From contig NZ_JAFFIX010000012.1 of NCBI RefSeq assembly GCF_016916835.1, forward strand, positions 62,001-126,000: 64,000 nt of DNA. Direction: 5' to 3'. The position numbers and the translations under genes were made by a program. The stretch comes from Actinacidiphila bryophytorum. Its GTDB lineage: Bacteria > Actinomycetota > Actinomycetes > Streptomycetales > Streptomycetaceae. The notes beneath the pieces were generated by a model. It did no database searches. It worked only from the letters and a program-made list of their open reading frames with translations, and was not told the DNA's origin. Below, in pieces: positions 16,674 through 25,454 of the stretch; the stretch's first letter is position 1, and each line of letters starts with the position of its first letter.

Positions 16674-18561
16674 GGCGCAGCGCTCCCCTGATGGTCTCGG
16701 CCACGATGCGCGGCCCGCCCACGGTGAGCACGGACTCGGCGTGGAACTGCAGCGAGGCGAAGTGCGGGCCGCGCAGGGCGTGCACCTCACCGGTGAGCGG
16801 GTCGCGGCTGACCCGCACGGACCCGACGCCCTCGGCATGGTGGGTGTCGCGGGCGCTGCGGGCGGCGAAGGTGTTGTAGAAGCCGACGCGTTCGCGGGCG
16901 CCGAACAGCTCGATCTCCCGCTGCACCCCCTGGTTGGGGGCTTTCAGCCGGGTCAGGTCCAGGCCCAGCCGTGCGCTGAGCACCTGGTGGCTCAGGCACA
17001 CCGCGACGAAAGGGCGGCGCTCGGCCAGCAGGGCGTCGGTCGCCGCCCGCAGGCTGCCGATCTTCGGGTCCCGCTCCGAGCGCGGGTCGCCGGGCCCCGG
17101 CCCCATCACCACCAGGTCGTAGCCGTCCGCGGCGGCCTCGTCGTAGCGGCGGATCTCCACCTGCATGCCCAGGGTGCCCAGCTGCAGGGCGAGCATCGCG
17201 GTGAAGGAGTCCTCGGCGTCGACGACCAGGGTCTTGAGCCCCGCGAGGTCGGCGAGCGCCCCCTGCAGCCGGGTGTCGGGGTCGCGGAGCCAGAAGTCGC
17301 CTATGCCGGTGTTGCGCCGGCGCAGGGTGGCGAGCACGTCGGGGTGGTGGGCGAAGCGCGGCCCCTCGTCGGCCTCCAGCGCGGCCAGCAGCCCGGAGAC
17401 CTTGGCGCGGGTCTCGGCCGCCTCGGCGTCCGGGTCCGAGTGGCGTACGAGGGTGGAGCCGGCCGCGATCCGCACCCGGCCCTCGGCGTCGATGTCGGCG
17501 GTGCGGATCAGGATGGCGGAGTCCATGGTGCGCTCCCCGCCGGCGTCCCTGCCGATCAGTGCGGCGACCCCGCTGTAGTAGCCGCGGCCCGCGGGCTCGT
17601 ACCGGCTGATCACCCGGGCCGCGCTCTCCACCGGGCTGCCGGTGACGGTGGGGGCGAACATCGTCTCCCGCAGCACCTCCCGCGGGTCGCGGTCGGAGCG
17701 GCCCTCCACGAAGTACTCGGTGTGGGCGAGCCGCGACATCTCCCGCAGATACGGGCCGGTGATGCGGGCGCCGCGCTCGCAGATCCTGGCCATGGTCTTG
17801 AGTTCCTCGTCCAGCACCATGTACAGCTCGTCGGTCTCCTTGCGGTCGGCGAGGAAGTCCGTGACGCCGGCGAGGGTGGGACCGCCGGGCGGGTAGCGGT
17901 AGGTGCCGCTGATCGGGTTCATCACGGCGGTGCCGCCGCTGAGCGAGACGTGCCGCTCGGGGCTGGCGCCGACGAAGGTGCGCCGGCCGGTGTGGATGAC
18001 GAAGGTCCAGTACGCGCCCTGCTCCCCGGTCAGCAGCCGGCGGAAGAAGGACAGCGCGTTGCGTACGGAGTAGTCGCCGATGTCCACCAGCAGGGAGCGC
18101 TTGATGACGAAGTTGGCGCCTTCGCCGGTGCCGATCTCGTCCGCGACGACCCGGCGGACGAGGTCGGCGTACTCCTCGTCCTCCACGTCGAAGCGGCGGT
18201 TGCTGAGGGCCGCCGGCGCCTGCGGCACGCGGGCGGCGACCTCGGAGACGGGCAGCTGCTGGTGCCCGCTCACCGACATCGCCAGCAGCGGTTCCCCGTC
18301 GTCGGGTGCCGCGAACCCCCGCTCGGCGAGCTGCCGGTAGGGCACCAGGACCAGCACCTCGGGGCGGGCGCCCGCGGGGGGCAGGTCGGTGAGCGGGAGG
18401 TCGGCCAGCGACGCGTACGGGGACACGTCCCCGACCAGGACGTCGACGGTGCCGGGCGAGCCGTCCGGCCCGAGCCGGTGGAGCAGTGCGAAGGAGGGCG
18501 GTTCCTGGGCCAGGATCCGGTCGAGCAGGTCGCCGTCGGGCTGCGTGGCCGGCGCGTTCAT
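16663..18561 (-). CDS. phzE: PhzE, 2-amino-2-desoxyisochorismate synthase (fused MST and glutamine amidotransferase)
   Basis: A 632-residue bifunctional enzyme, the usual PhzE length. The first ~430 residues are an anthranilate-synthase-type chorismate-binding domain (MNPISGTYRYPPGG, RICERGARITGPYLREMSRL, GSPVESAARVISRYEP, IAAGSTLVRHSDPD). Residues ~440-632 are a class-I amidotransferase with VVMGPGPGDP, nucleophile Cys in FVAVCLSHQ and the His/Glu pair in LQFHAESVL. PhzE diverts chorismate to ADIC using glutamine-derived ammonia, the first committed step of phenazine synthesis. The ATG at 18561 gives the expected length. It is divergent from phzB across a 337-bp region and is the first gene of the minus-strand phz operon. 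Confidence 0.92.
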   Translation of the reverse strand: MNAPATQPDGDLLDRILAQEPPSFALLHRLGPDGSPGTVDVLVGDVSPYASLADLPLTDLPPAGARPEVLVLVPYRQLAERGFAAPDDGEPLLAMSVSGHQQLPVSEVAARVPQAPAALSNRRFDVEDEEYADLVRRVVADEIGTGEGANFVIKRSLLVDIGDYSVRNALSFFRRLLTGEQGAYWTFVIHTGRRTFVGASPERHVSLSGGTAVMNPISGTYRYPPGGPTLAGVTDFLADRKETDELYMVLDEELKTMARICERGARITGPYLREMSRLAHTEYFVEGRSDRDPREVLRETMFAPTVTGSPVESAARVISRYEPAGRGYYSGVAALIGRDAGGERTMDSAILIRTADIDAEGRVRIAAGSTLVRHSDPDAEAAETRAKVSGLLAALEADEGPRFAHHPDVLATLRRRNTGIGDFWLRDPDTRLQGALADLAGLKTLVVDAEDSFTAMLALQLGTLGMQVEIRRYDEAAADGYDLVVMGPGPGDPRSERDPKIGSLRAATDALLAERRPFVAVCLSHQVLSARLGLDLTRLKAPNQGVQREIELFGARERVGFYNTFAARSARDTHHAEGVGSVRVSRDPLTGEVHALRGPHFASLQFHAESVLTVGGPRIVAETIRGALRHAR

Positions 18562-18898
18562 ACGGAGAGAACCCCTTCGAACGTCGGGAGGGCGTGGACG
18601 GGCAGTACCGCACGTTCGGAGACTGCATTTGGTTCGGGTTTCATCTTCATGCGTCCTGCAATTGCAGCGCACAAGTCAACTCGCCGGCAGCTTCTGCAGA
18701 CTAACGACGGCCCGCTCGAAACGTCCAGCAGCCCCTTGGGGATCAGCCAATCGTTGGCCGAAAGAACGATATCCGCTGCCCGCGAACGGCCCCCGCTCCC
18801 CGCGTCGCGGTGCCGACTTGACACCGGCGCCCCCGATCGCTGATGGTCGAAAACGTCGTGCGCCGGGCACGGGTCGAGCACGGGATTGCGAGGTCGTG
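18562..18898. promoter_or_regulatory. Divergent phzE-phzB control region
   Basis: This 337-bp region is richer in A/T than its surroundings. It holds a perfect 12-bp palindrome CTGCAATTGCAG (18656-18667), an inverted repeat GCCAA-TCG-TTGGC (18746-18758) and, on the plus strand, TTGACA at 18818-18823 followed after 17 bases by TGATGG, a possible weak promoter for phzB. No regulatory gene lies in the cluster, so control probably comes from elsewhere in the genome. Confidence 0.5.
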
Positions 18899-19369
18899 AT
18901 GAGTGAATTCGACGAGAACACCGAGTTACGCCGCAGGCATCGCGCGGTGGTCGAGGACTATCTCAGCAGGCAGGGCGAGAACAGGCTGACCCGCTATCTC
19001 CTCTTCACCGAGGACGGCAGCGCGGGACTGTATACGGGTGACAAGACGGAGCCGATCGTCTCCCGCGGTCACGAGAAGCTCAAGGCGCACGGCGAGTGGT
19101 CGCTGAAGATGTTTCCCGACTGGGTGTGGTATGACATCTCGATCTTCGAGACCCAGGACCCCAACCGATTCTGGGCCGAATGCGAAGGTGAGGGCGCCAT
19201 TCTTTACCCGTCCTACCCGCCTGGCCACTACAGGAATCACTTCATTCATTCCTTCGACCTCTCCGACGGAAAGATCGTGACGCAGCGGGAGTTCATGAAC
19301 CCTTTCAACCAGCTGCGCGCGCTCGGCATCGAGATTCCGGTCATCAACCGCGGCGGCATCCCCACCTGA
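18899..19369 (+). CDS. phzB: PhzB (PhzA/B family), phenazine ring-condensation catalyst; contains a TTA codon
   Basis: A 156-residue NTF2-like protein (Pseudomonas PhzB about 162). PhzA/B dimers promote the condensation of two PhzF products into the tricycle. Conserved family landmarks are visible: WSLKMFPDWVWY, NHFIHSFDLSDGKI and REFMNPFNQLRALGI. H64 and E131 have the same 67-residue spacing as the catalytic H73/E140 of Burkholderia PhzA. Codon 10 is TTA (18926-18928), the rare leucine codon read by the bldA tRNA in Streptomyces, so translation should be tied to development. A single A/B-type gene is present, as in most non-Pseudomonas clusters. The GTG directly before the ATG is an alternative start. 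Confidence 0.93.
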   Translation: MSEFDENTELRRRHRAVVEDYLSRQGENRLTRYLLFTEDGSAGLYTGDKTEPIVSRGHEKLKAHGEWSLKMFPDWVWYDISIFETQDPNRFWAECEGEGAILYPSYPPGHYRNHFIHSFDLSDGKIVTQREFMNPFNQLRALGIEIPVINRGGIPT

Positions 19370-19381
19370 GGAGGAACCGGT

Positions 19382-20431
19382 GTGGCAGGAGGTTCCGCAG
19401 TGACGATGGACGGTACGGCGGCGAAGATCGACCTGAAGGCGGCGCAGGAGGCCGTCGAGCTGATCACCGGCGGCTGGCGCGCCCAGTGCCTGCACACCGC
19501 GCTCACCATGGGCATCCCCGACCACCTCGCGGCCGGCCGGACCACCGACGCCCAGCTCGCGGAGGCGACCGGCGCCCTGCAGGAGGGTGTGCACCGCCTG
19601 ATGCGGCTGCTGGTCGCGATGGGCGTGTTCGAGGGCGACGGGGAGGGCGGCTACCGCAACACGGCGGTCAGCGGCGTCCTGCTCGACAGGCCGGACTCGC
19701 TGCGGAACATGTGCCTGCTCTACGGCGCGGAGTTCTACACCGCATGGGGCCACGCGCCCGCCGCGATCAGCACCCTCACCTCCGGCTTCGAACTCGCCTA
19801 CGGTGAACCGCTGTACAGCTACCTCAGCCACGACCACGACGCGAACAAGCGCTTCCAGCTCGCCATGAAGTCCGGCAACCTCTTCTTCGACCACGTCCCG
19901 CAGGCCGTGGACTTCGCCGGCCGCTCCTTCGCCGACATCGGCGGCGGCATCGGCCAGTTGACCGCGGCGATCCTGGCAGCGGTGCCGGACACGCACGGCA
20001 CGCTGCTCGACCGGGAGCACGTGGTGCCCGTCGCGGCCCGCAACCTCGCGGGCTCGGTGGGGCTCGACCGGGTCGAACTCGTCGGCGGGGACATGTTCCA
20101 GGCGGTGCCGCAGGGCAGGGACGTCTACCTGCTGTGCCGGGTGCTCGCGGGGTGGAGCGACGACGCGGTGGTCGGACTGTTCGAGAACTGCCGCAAGGCC
20201 ATGGCCGATCCGTCGGCGCGGCTGGTGATCCTGGAGCGCGTGGTCGCAGACGAGGACTCCTCCGTGCTGGCGGCGCTGTGGGACCTGCACCTGCTGATGA
20301 CCAACGGCGGCCGGCACCGCACCCTCGGCGCATTCACCGCGATGCTCGACCGGGCCGGTTTCGACGTGGAGCGGGTCGCGGAACTGCCGGCCCAGACCAC
20401 CGCCGTGATCGCGGCGCCCCGCACCGTCTGA
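19382..20431 (+). CDS. SAM-dependent methyltransferase of the O-methyltransferase/PhzM family
   Basis: A 349-residue protein. An N-terminal winged-helix dimerisation domain (LITGGWRAQCLHTALTMGIP, then RLMRLLVAMGVFEG) is followed by a Rossmann methyltransferase with the SAM loop FADIGGGIGQL. This is the plant-type O-methyltransferase family that includes PhzM, which N-methylates phenazine-1-carboxylate. Where most members have a catalytic His (LHDW) this one reads VLAGWSDD, so a general base may be missing, compatible with N-methylation or with non-catalytic use. It starts 12 bases after phzB with GGAGGA upstream. Later starts at 19400 (GTG) and 19406 (ATG) are also possible. Tailoring of a phenazine is the likely role. 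Confidence 0.8.
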   Translation: MAGGSAVTMDGTAAKIDLKAAQEAVELITGGWRAQCLHTALTMGIPDHLAAGRTTDAQLAEATGALQEGVHRLMRLLVAMGVFEGDGEGGYRNTAVSGVLLDRPDSLRNMCLLYGAEFYTAWGHAPAAISTLTSGFELAYGEPLYSYLSHDHDANKRFQLAMKSGNLFFDHVPQAVDFAGRSFADIGGGIGQLTAAILAAVPDTHGTLLDREHVVPVAARNLAGSVGLDRVELVGGDMFQAVPQGRDVYLLCRVLAGWSDDAVVGLFENCRKAMADPSARLVILERVVADEDSSVLAALWDLHLLMTNGGRHRTLGAFTAMLDRAGFDVERVAELPAQTTAVIAAPRTV

Positions 20432-20516
20432 CGACCTCCCCGGCCCGGTCCCGGAGCCAGGCTCCTGGACCGGGCCCCGGGCCGGGCACGGCGACGCCTT
20501 CGAAAGGGACCCCTCG

Positions 20517-21413
20517 ATGACCCATGCGGTGAACCTGGACGCGGTCGGCCGCACGGCACTGGTCACCGCCGCGATGCGCGCGGCCGAGACCAGCAGGCCC
20601 GACGCGATCCACCGGGACCCGTACGCGGCGGCCCTGGCCGGCGACCTCGGCCGGCAGCTGCTCGCCGAACTGCTGGCCGCGGTGTCCGAGGCCGGGCCGT
20701 CCGGCGCGCGCACAGGGCGTACGCCGGGTGCGACCGCCGCCGGCTCCGGCAGGCGAGCCGTCAACGCGATCCGCACCCGCTTCTTCGACGACTACCTGCG
20801 TGCCGCCGTCACCGAGGCGGGCCTGCGCCAGGTGGTGGTCGCGGGCGCCGGCATGGACTCCCGCGCCTACCGCATGCAGTGGCCGGACGGCGTGCGCTAC
20901 TTCGAGGTCGACCGGCCGCCCGTGCTGGACTACAAGCGCGAGTGCCTGGCCGCCGAGTCCCCGCGGGCCGACCACCGGTGGGTCCCGGTGGACCTCGCGG
21001 AGCCGTCCTGGCCCGAGGCCCTGGCGGACGCGGGCTTCGACCCGGCGCTCCCCTCGACCTGGCTGCTTGAGGGCCTGCTGTTCTACCTCCCGGAGTCCGC
21101 GGTGCACCGGGTGCTCGGCCAGATCGCGGAGTCGGCCGCACCGGGCAGCCGGATCGCGGCCGACCTGGTGAACGCCGCCGCGCTGACGATGCCCGCCCAG
21201 CGGGCGCTGCTGGAGGTGTTCGCGAGCTGGGGGTGCCCGTGGCTGTTCGGCTGCGACGAGCCGGAGGAGCTGTTCGCGCGGCACGGCTTCGCGGCCGACG
21301 TGGTGCAGCCCGGTGAGCCGGGCGCGGACTTCGGCCGCTGGCCCGACCCGGTGCCGCCGCGCGACCTGCCGGACCTCTACCGGGTCTTCCTGGTCAGCGG
21401 CCGGCGGCACTGA
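20517..21413 (+). CDS. Class I SAM-dependent methyltransferase, leucine-carboxyl-methyltransferase-like (TIGR00027 type)
   Basis: A 298-residue methyltransferase. The N-terminal signature (VGRTALVTAAMRAAETSRPDA with DPYAAALAG), RTRFFDDYL, the SAM motif VVVAGAGMDSRAYRM and WLLEGLLFYLPE are hallmarks of this actinobacterial family related to PPM1/LCM. Some members methylate carboxyl groups or phenols of secondary metabolites. GAAAGGGA precedes the ATG. As the last plus-strand gene of the phenazine group it may methylate a phenazine carboxylate or hydroxyl, but the activity cannot be assigned from sequence. Confidence 0.8.
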   Translation: MTHAVNLDAVGRTALVTAAMRAAETSRPDAIHRDPYAAALAGDLGRQLLAELLAAVSEAGPSGARTGRTPGATAAGSGRRAVNAIRTRFFDDYLRAAVTEAGLRQVVVAGAGMDSRAYRMQWPDGVRYFEVDRPPVLDYKRECLAAESPRADHRWVPVDLAEPSWPEALADAGFDPALPSTWLLEGLLFYLPESAVHRVLGQIAESAAPGSRIAADLVNAAALTMPAQRALLEVFASWGCPWLFGCDEPEELFARHGFAADVVQPGEPGADFGRWPDPVPPRDLPDLYRVFLVSGRRH

Positions 21414-21482
21414 ACCGGCCGCGGCCGGGCTGCACCCTCCGACCCCGCCGCCGGGCTCCTCCGAGTGGTCACGCCGCCCGGG

Positions 21483-22592
21483 TCACCAGCTGACGCCTGC
21501 CGCCACCGGCCGGTGGTCGCTGCCGGTGCGGGGCAGCACCCAGGCGCTCCTCGGCTGCACCCCCCTGACCAGGATCTGGTCGATCCGCAGCACGGGGAAG
21601 GCAGCGGGCCAGGTGAAGCCGAAGCCCTTCCCCGCCACGGTCTGGGCCGAGCGCAGCTGCGAGGTGAGTCCGGAGAAGGCGCGGTCGTCCGTGCTGCCGT
21701 TGAGGTCGCCGAGCAGCACCACGTGCGGGTTGCGCTCAGCGGCCACGGCCTCGGCGAGCGCCTGCGCGCCCCGGTCCCGCTGCGCCGTCCAGAAGCCCGC
21801 CCGGGGGTTCACCCGCGCCGAGCCCAGGTGGGCGACGTACACCGCGAGCGGGCCGCGGGCGGTGGTCACCGTGGTGCGCAGCGCCCGGTTGTAGGGCAGC
21901 TTGTCGGCCGCGGACTTGGTGGCTGCCAGCGGCCCGTAGTCCATGCCGGCGTCGACCGGCCGGGTGTCGGACAGCGGGAGCCTGCTCCACACCCCGACCG
22001 TGCCCTCCACCGCGTGGTAGGGGTACGCGCTCGCCAGCTCCTTCTCGTACGTGCCGAGCGCCTGCTCGGTGACTTCCACCAGGGCCAGGACGTCGGCGCC
22101 CGACGCGGCCAGGTCGCGTGCGGTGGCGGCCGGGTCGTGGTTGCCCGCGCCGACGTTGTGCTCGACCAGGGTGAGGTCGGCGCCCGGGTGCGACTTGTCG
22201 GTGAGCAGCCCGCCGAAGAGGTTCAGCCACACCACGGCGGGCAGCAGCAGCGCGGCCACCGCGGACGGCGAGCGCCGCCACAGCGCCCCGGCCAGCAGCA
22301 GCGGCACGAAGGCGCCGAACCACGGCAGGAAGGTCTCCACCAGGCTGCCGGCGTTCCCGATCCGGTTCGGGACGTGCGCGTGCAGCAGCAGGAGCAGCCC
22401 GAGCAGCACCGCCAGTGCCGTGAGCACCGGGCCGCGCTTCCAGGTCCCGGGGCGGGCCAGGGCTGCTGCGGCCCTGCGGGCGCGCTCGCGCCAGGTCCCT
22501 GCGTGCCGTGCGACGGCGGTGGACAGTCCCCCGGGGAGGAGCCGGCGGACCCGGTCGGTCGCCGTTCGTGCCTGCGGTGCGGTTCGGTGCAT
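21483..22592 (-). CDS. vanJ: VanJ-like membrane-anchored endonuclease/exonuclease/phosphatase-fold protein
   Basis: A 369-residue protein with three hydrophobic helices in residues ~55-130 (PVLTALAVLLGLLLLLHAHV, FLPWFGAFVPLLLAGAL, AVAALLLPAVVWLNLFGGL) followed by an EEP-fold domain outside the membrane: VEHNVG near its start, LALVEV, a YVAHLGS strand, LLGDLN and the terminal SDHRPV. In S. coelicolor, VanJ is such a protein, lies in the vancomycin-resistance cluster and gives teicoplanin resistance. Here the gene is divergent from vanR/vanS-like genes, which supports the name. The ATG at 22592 was chosen; starts a little upstream are possible. Confidence 0.78.
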   Translation of the reverse strand: MHRTAPQARTATDRVRRLLPGGLSTAVARHAGTWRERARRAAAALARPGTWKRGPVLTALAVLLGLLLLLHAHVPNRIGNAGSLVETFLPWFGAFVPLLLAGALWRRSPSAVAALLLPAVVWLNLFGGLLTDKSHPGADLTLVEHNVGAGNHDPAATARDLAASGADVLALVEVTEQALGTYEKELASAYPYHAVEGTVGVWSRLPLSDTRPVDAGMDYGPLAATKSAADKLPYNRALRTTVTTARGPLAVYVAHLGSARVNPRAGFWTAQRDRGAQALAEAVAAERNPHVVLLGDLNGSTDDRAFSGLTSQLRSAQTVAGKGFGFTWPAAFPVLRIDQILVRGVQPRSAWVLPRTGSDHRPVAAGVSW

Positions 22593-22623
22593 GCCGGCAG
22601 TCAAGGCGGTGCGGTGTTGCGGG

Positions 22624-22647
22624 GGCGTATGCGTTTTCCGATACGCC
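22624..22647. promoter_or_regulatory. Inverted repeat between vanJ and vanR, candidate VanR operator or promoter element
   Basis: GGCGTAT and ATACGCC flank a ten-base spacer in the 87-bp divergent region. It is the only symmetric AT-containing element there, about 33 bases before the vanR start. Confidence 0.4.
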
Positions 22648-22679
22648 GACGATATGTGGCGGCTTGTACCCTCGCTGGC

Positions 22680-23352
<673 letters not shown>

Positions 23353-23360
<8 letters not shown>

Positions 23361-24507
23361 CCGCCCCGAGGCGGTCGGCCCGCAGCCCCGCACGGCGGAC
23401 CGGCAGCCCGGGATGAGCGTTCGGCTCAAACTCACCCTCAGCTACGCCGGCTTCCTCATGGTCGCCGGTGTCCTGCTGCTCGCGACGGTGTGGGGCTTCC
23501 TGCTGCGCTACGTCCCCGAGCGCGCGCTGATCGTCCCCGGCTCCACCGGCACCCCCACGGGGGTCTTCCCCGTCCGGTCCAACCTGCTGCACGTCTTCGC
23601 CCCGCGGGCGGCCGCGGTGCTGGCCTTCCTGCTGCTCTTCGGCCTGGTGGGCGGGTGGATCCTGGCGGGGCGGATGCTCGCGCCGCTGACCCGTATCACC
23701 CACGCCACCCGGCTGGCCACGGCGGGCTCGCTCGCGCACCGCATCCGGCTGCCGGGCCGCAGCGACGAGTTCCGCGACCTCGCCGACGTCTTCGACGGCA
23801 TGCTCGAACAGCTCGAAGCGCATGTCGCGGAGCAGCGCAGATTCGCCGCCAACGCCTCGCACGAGCTGCGGACGCCGCTGGCGATCTCCAAGGCGCTGCT
23901 GGAGGTGGCCCGCAGGGACCCGGACGCCGACACCGGCGAACTCCTGGACCGCCTGGAGGCCGTCAACACCCGGGCGATCGACCTCACCGAGGCGCTGCTG
24001 CTGCTCAGCCGCGCCGAGCAGCGGACCTTCACGCGCGAGCCGGTCGACCTGTCCCTGATGGCCGAGGAGGCCACCGAGACGCTGCTGCCGCTCGCCGAGA
24101 AGCACGGTGTAGGCGTCAAGACCGGCGGGGAGGTCGCCACGGCGAGCGGGTCGCCCGCGCTGCTGCTGCAACTGGCCACGAACCTCCTGCACAACGCGAT
24201 CGTCCACAACCTCCCCGAGCACGGCACCGTACGGCTGGGCACCGCGGTGCGCCCCGGCAGCGTGCTGCTCACCGTCGAGAACACCGGAGAGCAGCTCACC
24301 GAGGAGCAGGTCGCGACGCTCACCGAGCCCTTCCAGCGCGGCAGCGATCGCGCACGCAGCGGCCACACCGGCGTCGGCCTGGGCCTGGCCATCGCCAGGA
24401 CCATCACCCAGGCGCACGACGGCACGCTCACCCTCGCCCCGCGCCCGGGCGGCGGGCTGCGCGTGACCGTGGAGCTGCCCGCGGCGGCCCCACACCCCGG
24501 CGGCTGA
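23353..24507 (+). CDS. vanS: VanS-like sensor histidine kinase
   Basis: A 384-residue membrane kinase. After a ~20-residue cytoplasmic start come transmembrane helix 1 (YAGFLMVAGVLLLATVWGFL), a very short extracellular loop (YVPERALIVPGSTG), helix 2 (AAAVLAFLLLFGLVGGWIL), a HAMP linker, the phosphorylated His in FAANASHELRTPLA, and the ATP-binding N and G boxes (NLLHNAIVHN, GVGLGLAIARTI). The short sensor loop is the arrangement found in streptomycete VanS, which binds vancomycin directly. The GTG start overlaps the vanR stop by eight bases. Confidence 0.83.
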
Positions 24508-24533
24508 TCCGGCGGGCGGCGTACGCTGCCGGT

Positions 24534-25424
24534 ATGGACATCCGTGCCGCCGCCGATCCGGCCGGCCAGGCCCCGCACAGCACGGCGGACCTGCCGGGCC
24601 GGGGCGCGGCGGCCCTGGTCCGCTTCCTGGCGGGGCGCGGCCCGGTGGCCGTGCTGAGCGGGGCGGGCCTGTCGACCGAGTCGGGCATCCCCGACTACCG
24701 CGGGGTCACCGGCAGCCTGCGGCGGTCGTCGCCGATGACCTTCCAGGAGTTCACCGGGGACGAGGCGAACCGGCGCCGCTACTGGGCGCGCAGCCACCTG
24801 GGCTGGCGGGCCGTCGCACAGGCCAGGCCCAACGCCGGGCACCTGGCCGTGGACCGCCTGGTGCGGTCGGGCCTGGTCTCCGGGGTGATCACGCAGAACG
24901 TCGACGGCCTGCACACGGCCGCGGGCACCGGCGGCACCATCGACCTGCACGGCAGGCTCGACCGCGTCGTGTGCCTCGGCTGCGGCGAGCGCAGCCCCCG
25001 CACCCGGCTGGACGACCGCCTGGACCAGGTCAACCCCGGTTTCCGCGACCTGGCCGCCACCGCCAACGCGGACGGCGACGCCGAACTGCCCGCGGACCGC
25101 ACGGCGCAGTTCCGTACGGTCGCCTGCGAGGCCTGCGGGACCGGCACCCTCAAGCCTGACGTGGTCTTCTTCGGCGAGAACGTACCGGCCGAGCGCGTCC
25201 ACCGCTGCTACGACCTGGTCGACGCGTCCTTCGCGCTGCTGGTCCTGGGCTCCTCCCTGACCGTGATGTCCGGGCTGCGCTTCGTGCGCAGGGCCGCCCG
25301 GCGCGGCATCGCGGTGGCCATCGTCAACCAGGGCAGCACCCGGGGCGACTCCCTGGCCGCGCTGCGCCTGGACCTGCCGCTCGGCCCGACGCTCACGGCG
25401 CTCGCCGACGGCCTGGGCGCCTGA
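24534..25424 (+). CDS. NAD-dependent protein deacylase of the Sir2 family
   Basis: A 296-residue sirtuin. The NAD motif GAGLSTESGIPDYRG, the TQNVDGLHTAAG loop, the catalytic His in DLHGRLDRV, two CxxC zinc pairs (CLGC and CEAC) and the PDVVFFGENVP segment are all present. It removes acyl groups from lysines, producing O-acyl-ADP-ribose and nicotinamide, and may control CoA-ligases or other metabolic enzymes. It starts 27 bases after vanS and could be read from the same transcript, but a functional link is not known. Its stop is 30 bases from the convergent acyl-CoA dehydrogenase stop. Confidence 0.9.
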   Translation: MDIRAAADPAGQAPHSTADLPGRGAAALVRFLAGRGPVAVLSGAGLSTESGIPDYRGVTGSLRRSSPMTFQEFTGDEANRRRYWARSHLGWRAVAQARPNAGHLAVDRLVRSGLVSGVITQNVDGLHTAAGTGGTIDLHGRLDRVVCLGCGERSPRTRLDDRLDQVNPGFRDLAATANADGDAELPADRTAQFRTVACEACGTGTLKPDVVFFGENVPAERVHRCYDLVDASFALLVLGSSLTVMSGLRFVRRAARRGIAVAIVNQGSTRGDSLAALRLDLPLGPTLTALADGLGA

Positions 25425-25454
25425 GGCCCGCCGCGCCCGCGCCTTGCCCGCGCC

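Noticed and set aside
16663-18561. Primary-metabolism anthranilate synthase (TrpE/TrpG fusion)
   Set aside because: Length, domain order and the company of phzF, phzB and phzG indicate PhzE.
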